DNA from: Nymphaea colorata
Lineage: Eukaryota > Streptophyta > Magnoliopsida > Nymphaeales > Nymphaeaceae
Assembly: GCF_008831285.2 (NCBI RefSeq)
Contig: NC_045138.2
Location: forward strand, 31,281,934-31,345,933
Length of the DNA: 64,000 bases
Reading direction: 5' to 3'
Shown piece by piece: positions 36,969 to 48,702 of the stretch. Position numbers and translations under genes: made by a program. The notes under the pieces are model-generated. The model was not told the origin of the DNA. It did not search any database and was given only the letters and a program-made list of their open reading frames with translations. Every line of letters begins with the position of its first letter. Position 1 is the stretch's first letter.

Positions 36969-37261
36969 GGGGGGTGTTTGGATGACACACTCAAAAAACT
37001 TAGTTTTGTGAAAACCTACTTAAAAGCTCAGTTTTGTGAACTTGATTTGGATGTTTGGATGACAGGTAAAAAACTTGGTCCATAAACAAAAATTAAGTCT
37101 TACCTGAAAAACCTGGGGGGGAAACAAGTTTTTTTCAGGCCCTTCATGAAAACCAGGTTCTGGCAAAAACCAATTTTAATGTCATCCAAGAATGGTGTTT
37201 TGTGACAAAACCAAGTTTTGTCTCTCAAAGCCTGGTTTTAAGTTGTCATCCAAACACCCCC
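36969..37261. mobile_element. Tourist-like (PIF/Harbinger) MITE, 293 bp
   Basis: The left end GGGGGGTGTTTGGATGAC is matched on the other strand by GGGGGTGTTTGGATGAC at the right end. The flanks are TTA on both sides (36966-36968 and 37262-37264), the 3-bp target duplication typical of PIF/Harbinger elements. The interior is AT-rich with repeated AAACTTGGT/ACCAAGTTT pieces and no reading frame. Fragments with similar ends occur near 5286, 20660 and 35305. Confidence 0.75.
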
Positions 37262-37264
37262 TTA

Positions 37265-37818
37265 TAATTTTAAGTAATCAAAGTAAGAAACTAAAATGTG
37301 TAAAAGAACCAACAAGGAATCTGCAAATGCGTCCCCATTGAATCGGACCATGCATTGAATCGAATAGGTTTGCATTTGATTGGAATTAGCCGTTTGAGGC
37401 CAACCGATTTTGACAACAGTACTGCTTTCAGCAGCTTCAGATGCAAGCACGTAAGACACCAGAATACACAAACAATTTCAATCTTATGATCATTCTTCTG
37501 TCTCCATCGACTGATGATCACAAGCAAGTACAAGTTTTAAATGAAGCTTCTCAACGCAATAATGGCACAGGCTAAAAACTTTCAGATCCATTTTACACGC
37601 CCTTAACTCTGTCCAATGGAGACCAAATTCCTACGTAACATTTACAAACATCTACAGTCCTCCCGCCAATTTGCTAAATAAAATGCAGTTTCGGGAACCA
37701 TGGTAGTCAAAATTTGTACTCAAAACATCCGCACACACTGCTCCCAATCCGGCAAAACGAGAAATGAAGACAAGTAGAAGAAGGATACAACAAGACAGTT
37801 CTACTGCTTATAGGAGTC
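37265..37818 (-). other. 3' flank of the coiled-coil gene
   Basis: Sequence downstream of the stop codon at 37819-37821 (minus strand). It includes a probable 3' UTR; the minus-strand frames here are short and unrecognised. Confidence 0.5.
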
Positions 37819-40800
37819 TCAACCATGGATATGCTTCCACTGTTTGAGTAGCCAATTCTTGTGCTTTCCTTTGCCCTTTTTTGTTGCTGATGATGATGGT
37901 TCTTCAATACCCGAGTCTTCAGAAATTTGCTCTGTTCCTCCAGTCACCTGTAAATCATGATGACAGTGTCGAACATCAATGGATGCTAAGGGTTGTTGGT
38001 CGAGGTCAAATGTTACTGTTACTTTTTTCTTATATGTATTTAGATGTTTCTGTAATTAATTAGTTGCAGACATTTTAAGAATGGTCTTGATTCCATGACT
38101 GGTGAGAAAACAGAATGCGATTAAAGAGACTATATTAGATCAGGTGGCTGGCATAAGTTTTTTATGTGTGAAGTTGGCACTCTGTAGGTTTATGAATATG
38201 AAGGTATGGAGTTGGCTATAATAATTAATTGTCTGAGAAAATTTTGGAGTCATGAATGTCACTTCCCGTGCTATCAAAATTCCATAATTAACATGAAAGC
38301 GTTTAAGAAGGAGATCAAACGCCATGATACTGAAGTTGGAACCATGCAGAAAGCGCCCCGTACAGTTTTATGGTTACAGCGTTTTATGCTTTCTACACCA
38401 ACAAGTTTATTTAAGAAATGTTTTTTCTCTCTGGTTTTCTCTCTTGATTAAGGCATTGTCTTTCTTGATTAAGGGTTAGGATTTTCTCCTGACACACACA
38501 CGCACGCAAAAACACGTACACATGGGTGCATGCAGCTAGATCCCAATATAATGCCTAAAACTATTTTACTACAAAGGAACTAAATTTCATCTGGATTTTT
38601 CACAGAGATGTGTGTGAAGCAGAAGCTCATGATGTAAGAAACTAATGGCTAAATATGAGCAAATTGTTTCCGAAGCACACACTTTCGTTGACATAAAAAT
38701 TATTCAAGCCAAAAGCTTAAAACTACTCTTTAAGACAGATTTAAGAATTGGCGCTTACATGTTGCAGCTCACTGTCGATGCCCCTTATCTGTTCTTCAGA
38801 CTCGGAAGTTTGACCTGGTGTGAGTTTTTCTTCTTCCAACTCCTTGTGCACCAGAACAATGTGTTCTTCCTGTAGAGAAATGAAATTGCTGGTGTTTGTA
38901 AGTTGTGAGAACATGCAAAGTATGACGGTGGAAAAGGTAGATAGAAGAATTGCCATCAATTATAGCATTAAAGTAGGTGAGATAGAACACGTTTTCCTAC
39001 TTATCTAAAGAGAGACCAAGAACCATGGCGAAGGGCAACAACCTACTTGCTGATTTCTAAGGAACACCCAGTTTGTCGCTTCATAAAAAGAACAAAACAT
39101 TTAGAGAGATGGTCGCCTTGATAATTAAGGAAATCGCCTGTACAGAGTGGCTGGGTTGGGGATGAATTTATGGCATCAATCAGCCTTTGCTAGACAAGCT
39201 GCATCAAGTAAAACCTTCAGGTACTCGTCCCACCACCAAAAAGTGTGTTATAAGGTTCATCCTCGTAGAAGAAAAACAAACCACAACTATCAAATCGTTC
39301 ACCAACATCCTTAAGCTTGAACGTCATTAATTTTGTCCCTCTAGCCAGTACTATAATCATTGACAGGCTTTGCATTTAGATGCCTTGATATGTTCTGGTA
39401 ACAAAGATCACTAGGAATTTTCTGATAATCAACACGACACTCATATTGGTCTCAGAAATGCCACCCTATATCTTCTTTTATTTATCACCACTATTTAAGT
39501 GACTCCTGCTTCATTCATTGGATGATCATGTATTTTCTAACAGCAGAACTTATTATCAGATAAGGTCTCATAACCATTTATTAGGGGTGCCATATGAGAA
39601 GTTGACAAAGCAAAAGAAAAGTACCCGTTCCTTGGTCTGATCTTCTGGTGGTTCCAACTCTAGCTGTAGACTGTGTGAAGATATCTGCAACATAAGCCAC
39701 TGAATTTCAGATTTGAGCAACAGGAAAGTGCAAGTATTCAGGCTACTACCTTAGCGAATAGTACACGCATGCACCATCCCTCCATAACACACAGGGATAT
39801 CTATCTAAATAATAAAAGGATGCATAAATTTTTTATTTAGGAAGATCTGACTAGCAAATAATGTGAACAGTACCATGCATTCCTTGGGAGCAGTAACGTA
39901 GAAATGACTGTGAAACTGTTCAATGACCTATACAAGTCTGAAAGGATAATTTGTTCGTTGAGTGAGCTGATATATATGTCTCCTACGACGGAGAAGCAAT
40001 TTTGACATAATCTGCATTTGTAGCGCAGAGCGGATATAAAGCATGGACCGAAAGCATAATACAAACCTGAGATTCGTGCTGCCGTCTGTCAACTTCATGT
40101 CCTTCTGAGGAATCATCGGTATTCTTGAAAGCATGAATACGGTGAACCGTTTTGTTGGTTACTGTTTCAGGTGAGCTCTGTATCTGTAACTCGGACACTT
40201 GGGTTTGACCTGAAGTTATCTCAGTAGTGAGTTTCAGGTCTGTTTCAGCTAGATCTTCATTCTTTGTTTTAGTTTTGCTACAGATGCTTTGGTTCAAGTC
40301 AGTAAGAACCTCATGCTCTATGCATGTCTCTGTGACAACCTTGAGTTCCTGTTCTATCTCCAGTTTCAAAGAGGATTTGTCTAGATTAGCTTTCAATAAC
40401 TCATCTTCACTTTTTCCCTGTGCTGCTGTAACCAGATCATATTTCAATTGCATGACTTTCTTTTTGAAATTTTCTTGCTCTGTCATAATGAAGGCCAGAT
40501 GTTCCTTCAAATCGGCCTCCTTTGTGTCTGCATCAAACTGTGAAAGCTCCAATCTCGGAACTTTTACCAGAGAAGCTTCAAGGTCTTGTGAAAGTTCGGA
40601 AACTTTAAAAGCATATTCATCATGTTCTCTTTTGGCATTCATAAACTTTCTCTCTATTAATGTTATATGCTCTTCAACCTCGTGGTTCCTATCTCTTGAA
40701 TTTCTCAGCAATATTTCTAATTCAGCCACCTTTTTCTCTGCACTTTCTGCTTTGGAGCGTGCTATATGCATAAGTTCCTCAAGCTGAAGGCATCGCTCTT

Positions 40801-43800
40801 GAGTAATGTTAGCACGACCCTCCTGTTCCACACGTTTCTCCATTGCAACTACCAGATCAACCTCTAACTCCTTAATTTTCAATCTTGACCGATCTAAACA
40901 TGATTCAAGTTGGCTAATCTCATCCGAAAACCTTTTTCTTTCTTCGAGGAGCTGTTTTACACTTTCCATCAATTCCATCTCCTTTTCTTGTGCATTTTGT
41001 AAAGCAACTTCCAGATTAAAGATTTTTGCTAAAGATGCCTCTAGTTCCACAGAAACTTCAGATAACCTGCTGGAACATTGTTCTAGTTCAATTTTTACCT
41101 CACTGTACTTTGTTTTTATGGAATTGCACTGCTCTTCAAGTTCATTTTGTTTCTGCTCTGATGTCCTTAATAGTAGTTCAATATCTGTCACCTTTCTTTC
41201 TTCTTGCTCTGTCTTGGAGTTCAGTTTTTGGATTTGGAGTTCAAGCTCAATGCACATCTCGTGGTTCACGTTGATTAGTCCCTCCTGTTCAGTGCATTTT
41301 TTCCTAACAACTTGTAATTCTTGTTCTAGCTCCAACCTACTTGAACATGAATGATCCAGGTCAAACTCTAACTGCTTCATTCTATCTTTAAATTTCTCCT
41401 TCTCTGTCATGACGAGGACCAACTGTTCCTTTAACATAGTTCCCTCTGTGTTTGCATCATGTAACGCAAGCTCTAGCGTTGATACTTTTGTCAGAGAAAC
41501 TTTCAGGTCCTCAGAAAGTTGGGAAACTTTGAAAGCATATCTTTCATGGTTTGCTTTTTCTTCCTCCACTTTGGAGTTTGCCATTTCGATGAGGTCTTCG
41601 AGCTCGTGGCATCTCTGGCCATATGTTTTGGCATCACTCTCGTACTTATTACAGTTTTCTGTAACGTCTTTCAACTCTTGTTCTAGCACCAAGTTCCTCG
41701 AAGTTGACTTATTCAGGTAAGCTTCCAATTCCTTTATCTTATTTTGGAATTTTTCCTGCTCTTCCATAAGTAAACCAAAATGTTCCTTAAACTTGATTTC
41801 TTTTGTGTCTGAGTCATGCCATGCATGCTCCAGACTCGACAGTTTAACCAAAGAAACATCCAGTTCTTGAGAAATTTTTGCAACTTTGGCTTCATATCTT
41901 TCACGTTCTTCTTTTTCATTCAACAACTCGATTTCTGTTGACTTTAAGTGTTTCTCCAGCATGTGCTCCTTGTTCTTTGAGTTCTTCAGAAGTGATTCTA
42001 GTTCAGCTAAGTTTCTTTCTGCATTCTCTGCTTTGGCATTTGAGATCTGGATTAAGCTTTCAAGCTCAAGGCACCTCTGCTGAGTTACATTGATGCGGCT
42101 CTCATATTCCACAGATTTCTCCATGGCAACTGTCAAGTCTTTCTCAAGCTCCTTTATTTTCAGGCGTGAATTTTCTAATGCCAATTCAAGATGGCCCATC
42201 GTATCTAAAACCTTACTTCTTTCCTCCACAAGCTCCCTTCTATTTTCCATTAACTCCATCTCCTTTTCTTTTGCATTTTTCAAAGAAACCTCCAAGTTGA
42301 GTATTTTTGCTAAAGAAACATCCAGTTCTGCAGAAACTTCAGACGTCTTGCTGGAATATTGTCGGCACTCTTCTTCCACCTCAACATACTTTGTTTTCAT
42401 TGATCTGCAATGTTCTTCAAGATCATTGCTCTTTTGCTCTAAAGTTTTTACTATCTGCTCAAGCCCCTCCACCTTTTTTCCTTCCTCTTTGGCTTTGGAA
42501 TCAGATACTTGGATTTGGTATTCGAGCTCCAGGCACCTCTGTTCGTTCTTGACTGCAAGCTCCTCTTGTTCACTAATTTTCTTCCTAACAACTTTCACTT
42601 CTCGTTCTAGCTCCAAGGTCCGTGAATGTGACTGATCTAGTTCAGACTCCAATTGCACAGTTTTGTCTTCAATTTTCTGCTTTTCTTCCAAAACCAGAGC
42701 CAAATGTTCTCTCAAAGTGGTCTCTCTTGTGTTTGCTTCGTGCAATGCAAACCCCAAACTTGACACCTTTTCTAAAGAAATCTCTAGCTCTTTTGATAAT
42801 TTGTCGACTTTGGAAGTAGATCTTTCATACTTTGCTTCTGCTTCCTCTGCTTTGCAGTTTGACATTTTCATGAGGCCTTCCAGCTCCAGGGACCTCTGGT
42901 GAGTTGTGTTTGCAGAATTCTCGTAATCAGTAATTTTTTCTGTAGTCGTTTGAAGCTCCTGTTCTAGCTCCAAGTTCCTTGAACGTGAAATGTTTAATTC
43001 GGATTCCAAATGCATCATTTTCTTTTCAAAATTTTCCTTCTCTCTTGTAATCTGAGCCAAATGTTCCTTCAACTCAGTCTCTGCTTTGTTGGTCTCAGAT
43101 TGAGCAACCTCAAAGCTTGACACTTTTGCTAGAGAAACTTCCAGGGTTTGTGAAAGCTCCAAAACTTTGGAGGCATATGTTTCACATTCTTGTCTTGAGT
43201 TCAGCAACTTTTCTTCCACGGATCCTATATGCTTTTGAAGCTCATGCTCCTTTGCTTTTGATTCTTTCATCAGCATTTCTAGTTCAGCCACCCTTCTTTC
43301 TGCATTCTCGGCTTTGGAGTTTGAGATATGGATTAGGTCTTCAAGCTCAAGGCAACGCTGATGAGTAATATCTGCACGGCCCTGAAATTCCACAGATTTC
43401 TCCATGGAAACAGTCAGGTCACTTTCCAGCTCTTTGATTTTCAGCATCGACTGATCTAAAGCTAATTCAAGGTTGCCAATCTCTCTTGAAAGCTTATTCC
43501 TTTCTTCCAAGAGGTCTCTTATAGTTTCCATTGATTCCATCTCTTTTTCTCTTCCAGTTCGTACAGAAATCTCCAAATTAGATATTTTTACAATAGATAC
43601 CTCCAGTTCGCTAGAAAGTTCAGATAATCTTCTCGAGTACTGATTGGATTCAATTTCCATTTCCAAATATTTTCTTTCTGCAGTTGTACACTGCTCTTTA
43701 AGATCATGTTCTTTCTGTTCAGAATTCTCTAGTAGTAGCTCAAGCTCCCTCGCCTTTCTTCCTGCATCCTCAGCTTTGGAATGTGATATCTGAATTGAGG

Positions 43801-46405
43801 ATTCAAGGTCAAGGTTTATCTGGTTAATGGTGGCGACTTGGCTCTCCAGTTCCAGACATCTTTCACTTGCAACTTTCAGCTCTGCCTCCAGTTGCAAGTT
43901 CCTTTGAGAAGATTGACTTATAGCAGATTCCAAGCACATAAGCTTATCTTTGTATTCTGATATTTGGGTTTTTAGAATCTTGTTTTCTTCTTCGACCTTT
44001 CCTAGCATTTCAGACAGCTCGAAAGTTCTCTCTTGGAATTCTTTCGCAACTTTATCTGTCTCAGAACTTCTTGCTTGAGCCCAATCTAGCTGTTCTTCAA
44101 GCTCTAGTTTCTTTTGCCTCACATGGATCAATTCCGATTCAGTTACCTTAAAATTTAATTCTACTGTTTCTCTTGCTGCATTAGACGCTTGAAGCATGCT
44201 TTGATACTCAAGATTCAATTTTATAGCATCTGTAGCTTTAAGTTCGTATTCAATGTGGAGGTCTTCAAGAGTCTTCAGCTTTAGCTCCAATTCAGCACAA
44301 CGGGACATAGCCTGTTCCAGGCAGGAGTTTGATTCAGCATTCTTGTGAATGGATGTTCTCAGCTTATTTTCAAGATCAAGGATTAATTTCTGCATCTGAT
44401 GCATCTCCTGATTAACTGAAGATACGGTAGTTTCTGCATCTATTTTCATTCTAGTCATAATGGATAGTTCCTCTTCAATGTTTAAGACCCGTTCTTCTTG
44501 GCTCTTTAAGTTGCCTTCCAGCAGCATTATCTTCTTCCTCTCCTCAATGAACGTTAAATCTAACTCGCTCAACTCAGTTATTTTTGACTGAAGGTCTTCT
44601 TTGCATGCAGTAAATGATTTGTGCAAAGCTGCAATTTCTTGTTTCAGTCTGTCTTCCGAGGCTCTGGTCAAATTTAATTGCTCTTCCACCTCCCTAATAA
44701 TTCTTTCCCCGGAGCCTATCTGTTCCTCCAGATCTAATTCACGTGCTTTTGAAAGACTAAGCTCATTTTCGACTTCAGAAAGCTTTATTAACGTATTTCT
44801 GAGAGTAACCTCCGCTTGTTCACTATCAGACATTCGTCCATGTAGCTCCCTCAGTTCCTCTTGAAGAGAGGCAACTTGAACTTCCATCTCTTTGGCATTA
44901 GTATTTGCTAGTTCCAACAAATTCTGCAACTCCAGAGCCTTCTGCGCTTCTCCCATCAAAGATCTCATCTCTTGTTCCACTGTTTGTGTTCTGTGCCTCG
45001 AAAGTTGTAGATCTGCACTTAACTTGTTGACTGCCTCTTTCGCCACAACCAACTCGCTTTGGAATGCATCTTGAGACTTAAGTGCAGATTGCAGAACCTC
45101 ACTCTGTGAATAGTACATTTGCTCATACTCTTTGGCACGTTCTTCAGCAGATTCAAGTTTGTGCTTAAGATATTTTTGCATCTGTTCTAGGTCCATTGAG
45201 TGCCTGGTCTTCTCCTTCAATTTTTCCTTCATAAAGGCAAATTCTTCTTTCAGTTTAGATTTCTCAAGTTCTGAGAATTCAATGTCTGTGTTTATCTTTT
45301 CCAGATATAGTTCGAGAGAATTCATTTTTTCCTCCATTTCCTCAACAGAGCAACTTTCTTCTTCCTCATGATGCACATGAACATTTTTCTTTACGAAAAT
45401 TAATTCCTTTTCTACCTTTATAAGCCGTCCATCAATAGATATTTCTTCTTGTGCTTCATTGACTATATCAGCAACTTCTGTGGCGCTTGAAGGAGACCCA
45501 TTATATGCTTCCACAACTTCCTGTAAATGAAGGTAAAAGCAATTGAGGAGAACAATAAAGCAACAATAATAACATAAAATGAATCATGCAGCGAACGGTT
45601 GATATGGTTAATAAAGAGAGAAGCATAATAAAAGAAACGGATCCTACAGAGCTTTTCAAATACTTGCTAACCATTAATTTAATGTATGGAAGACTCTAAA
45701 ACCATATTAAGATTCTGGTTTTAACGTTAGAAGAAGACTGCATCTCATAGACATGCAAAAGGTGTAAGCGACAGTAAAGTTCTTCAGCTTTGGTTGTTCA
45801 CAGGTAAGGTTGAATACTATGAGCAATGAAATTATTTCAGACAAATGCAGAAAAGACATTCGTCTTACATAAGAAGGTGGTAATCAATTATTTGAATTGT
45901 GAGAGCTCAAGCTTTTGACTCAAAAATCTGGACTTGGTCTGAAGAATGCTATGCCAAACCGATGACAGCATTTGCTTTGCAGAAAATTATTGCAGCATAA
46001 GTGAGGGTTGATGCCGTTTCTATGTTTCTTTAAATTCGATTTTGGCGGGCAATTTCATAAAATGATTCCTCCGCTTTAACGGCTTCTATTCAGGAGCAGT
46101 TTCTTGAGATTTTATTGAAAATGTTAAGCAGCTATATCTAAATGTTAAAGTTGAACGTTACTTTAAAATTTTGGTTTGGGCGCCGTGCTTAATTTTAAAA
46201 ATTTGTCTTCCTAAATTTTAGACAAGCATCATTATATGTGTTCACATTTTTGAAAAAAGGAAAAACTATTTAAACACACCAAACTGATCAGACAGTGGCG
46301 ACAATCTAAATTTCCTACATAAAGAAAATGATCAGAAATTACCTTTTTATCAATCATTTCTTTCATGTGGACTTCCATGGTACTTTCTTTTGTTTCCATT
46401 TCCAT
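37819..46405 (-). CDS. Long plant coiled-coil protein, PICC/PICL-like, five coding exons, about 1938 residues
   Basis: Minus-strand exons: 46405-46343, 45520-40067, 39684-39625, 38869-38759 and 37947-37819. All junctions are GT-AG and phase 0. Nearly the whole protein is charged heptad-type coiled coil rich in Glu, Leu, Lys and Ser. The start has DGRLIKVEKE, followed by EYEQMYYSQSEVLQSALKSQ, matching the N-terminal layout of the plant long coiled-coil proteins PICC and PICL (Arabidopsis At2g32240/At1g05320), and text such as NTTHQRSLELEGLM supports this. Those proteins are plant-specific and reported at the ER with a role in pathogen-response signalling. Here the C-terminal half of the main exon consists of three units of about 427 residues. 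The predicted C-terminus is basic (KKGKGKHKNWLLKQWKHIHG) with no membrane anchor, unlike PICC. The Met is in the small first exon; the main exon alone lacks an ATG at its start. I am sure of the coiled coil and gene structure, less of exact orthology. Confidence 0.88.
40290..41263 (-). repeat. Coiled-coil gene, internal unit 3 (shortened)
   Basis: Third unit, opening IELELQIQKLNSKTEQE. The landmarks are EASLAKIFNLEVAL, KIKELEVDLVVAMEKRVE and ERCLQLEELMHIARSKAESA. It then jumps from the middle of the unit (VMQLKYDL) towards unit-end-like text (LEIEQELKVVTETCIEHE), so it lacks roughly 100-140 residues present in units 1 and 2. Confidence 0.8.
41264..42545 (-). repeat. Coiled-coil gene, internal unit 2 (about 1.28 kb)
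   Basis: Second unit, opening LELEYQIQVSDSKAKEE. The landmarks are DVSLAKILNLEVSL, KIKELEKDLTVAMEKSVE and QRCLELESLIQISNAKAENA. It is full length relative to unit 1. Confidence 0.85.
42546..43826 (-). repeat. Coiled-coil gene, internal unit 1 (about 1.28 kb)
   Basis: The first of three in-frame units. In translation it opens with LDLESSIQISHSKAED, passes EVSIVKISNLEISV and KIKELESDLTVSMEKSVE, then QRCLELEDLIHISNSKAENA, and ends where unit 2 opens. The same landmarks recur in order in units 2 and 3 at spacings of about 1281 bp. Confidence 0.85.
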
Positions 46406-46884
46406 CTTCTGCTCCTGCTAGTTAACAGCACAGATATCATTAAAATATTAATACAAAAAGCCATTCTTTCAAAATTCTCACAAGCTGAATGTCATTTCTT
46501 GTTGTCATCACCCATACTTCCTGTTTGTTCAATTTTAACAGTGAGAATTGACTATATATATATATATATATATATATTTATTTATTTATATATGCGTGTG
46601 TTCAAATCTGTATCCATCCATCCATCCTGCCCCTCACAGCAGGGCATACAGCATGATGCATTGGATGGTTAGAAGAATCCAACAAACATATATATACATG
46701 TGTGTGTGTGTTTTAAGTTGTTGTTAGGAAAAGTGATGATTATATGAGCTGTTCAATTTTACTTATTATAAAAATGTAATAAAATTCAAAAATGGTTAGC
46801 TTAACATGTGTTTCTCATCGTTGAGATCATTTCTGGAAGGTTAGATTACAGAAAAACACCTTAATTATTACATTTAAGCAGTTT

Positions 46885-46929
<45 letters not shown>

Positions 46930-47926
46930 GCCTTGTACGCTTGAGCATATTATTTTGAGTTACAAGTGGGAGTTATGTTTGTGTAGAGTCTAAAAGTGTT
47001 CCAAAATTTTTGTCAATAATCGAAAATTCATATTTTGGTCTTGCATTGAAATTTCATGTGGAAATACCATGTTGGTTTTCTTTGTTTATATTTGATTATT
47101 TCCGAGCAATCTGTTGCTCTAGACTATATGCATCTTAGCATGATTATTTCATCTGGTTCAAGTTTTCTGTTTTCATCTAAAAATTCGTCTTGAACATTAG
47201 TGTCTGATTGACATATTATATATGGATCTGAATAATCGATTTCTATGCATACCGACTCGTTCCGTTGAATCTTGTGAATTATGTAACTGAATTTGGATTT
47301 GAGATTATCCAAGTCAGCCATCCCATTGGGGAAAAAAATCCAAAAACTACAGAAAAAAACAGCAAACGTTTTGAGATTCCATACAAACTTAAAACGTTTC
47401 ATCTACGTACACTGATGCTACCTTTGCGCAAAAGTAACCGTTGGATCATGGATCGAACAGTTTTGGATCCAAATATTGGATCATGTAGGATCCAACAGCT
47501 TCGAGAACCACTATATAGTGATCCTGAATTATTAGCCTTTCGATACTCCAAATTAGTTCCGAAATCCAAATGGAATTCTCTATTCACAGCCTGGCGTGCA
47601 ACGGGCTTCCCTAAATTGAAGTTCTTATGGGTAAGGCCAGACTGACGTGGCATGGCACATGTGGGTTGTCTTCATTCTTGAATCCGGATCCAAATATGAG
47701 AGGTTAGCAACCCATCCAGATCCAGATCCCGTGAGATTCATCAAAATGTGAATAAACCAAAGACCAGACCTGATCCAACCAATAAACAACCTAAATTTAC
47801 TTATTTATTTAAACGTTTATGTTCAAAATAAGTTTTCCACATTTTAATTAGGACCAGTGGGTTGCATCTGCTCTGTCATTAAAATTTGATCAACCGTATC
47901 TGAGAAAGTGGACCTGCATTTATACG

Positions 47927-47937
<11 letters not shown>

Positions 47938-47975
<38 letters not shown>

Positions 47976-47998
47976 TATATATATATATATATATATAT
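47938..47998. repeat. (AT)n microsatellite, interrupted
   Basis: Two AT runs separated by GTATGTGTT, about 61 bp in all, preceded by a short (AC)n run. Confidence 0.93.
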
Positions 47999-48489
47999 AG
48001 CCATCTAATTAGAACGGTACATATAAAACAGATGGACGGTTGAAAGAAAAACAAGAGAAAAATGTGTGAATTAATAATAGTTGATGAAAATGTCTTTCAT
48101 ATTTTCCTCATTCTTTTCTTTTTAGCCAGGATGGATCAGATCACCTTGCTTAGATGGTTGGAAGACTCTAGTCAATTTTCATGTAAAGAGAGAAGTTGGT
48201 ATATCCTAAACCAAACCATTAGGTTAGAAATAAAAACTTTATTTTTTTGCTCAAAAGATGCTTTAAGAAAACTAGAAACATCCTCATATAGAAACTAATT
48301 TGACATGAAACACGGTTTAGTTTCAGTTGTTTTTATGAAAATGTAGATTTCTCCATCACCAAAATCTTGATGTTATATGAGCAGTTCAATTTTGAGTATT
48401 ATAAAAAATACAATTAAATTAAAAAATGATTAACTTAATATATGTTTCCTATCAACTTAGTCTTAAGATCATATCTATAATATTAAATT

Positions 48490-48702
48490 CAGAGGCAAAG
48501 ACAGATTTTTTTTTTTTATGGGGCACTAATCATACAGTTAACAAATTCAATTGACAATGGGGTAGCGACCGGGATCTCATGGGGCAATCCTATATAACTG
48601 GACCCATATATACCCAGAATCATGCACTAATTCAAGCTTTCATGAAAATGGGGTCTGTGGGGGCGTATGCCCCACGAAACCCCCACCTATCTACGCCCCT
48701 TA
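48490..48702. mobile_element. Possible hAT-like MITE
   Basis: The left end CAGAGGCAAAGACAG and the right end CTATCTACGCCCCT form weak inverted ends. The flanking octamers TATTAAAT and TATTAGGT match at six of eight positions if one border base is missing. The GC-rich 3' part (GGGGCGTATGCCCC) is unlike its surroundings. Classification is tentative. Confidence 0.35.

Noticed and set aside
40227-45371. Long plus-strand open frames (for example 40227-40787, 40806-41354, 42090-42635) opposite the coiled-coil gene
   Set aside because: They are Ser/Phe-rich mirror translations of Glu/Leu/Lys-rich coiled-coil codons. They lack any domain and occur because such codons rarely give stops on the other strand.
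47265-47645. 126-residue plus-strand frame upstream of the coiled-coil coding exons
   Set aside because: No recognisable domain, no splice partners, and it lies in a repeat-rich probable leader intron. Nearby text (GGATCCAAATA variants) looks like dispersed repeat.
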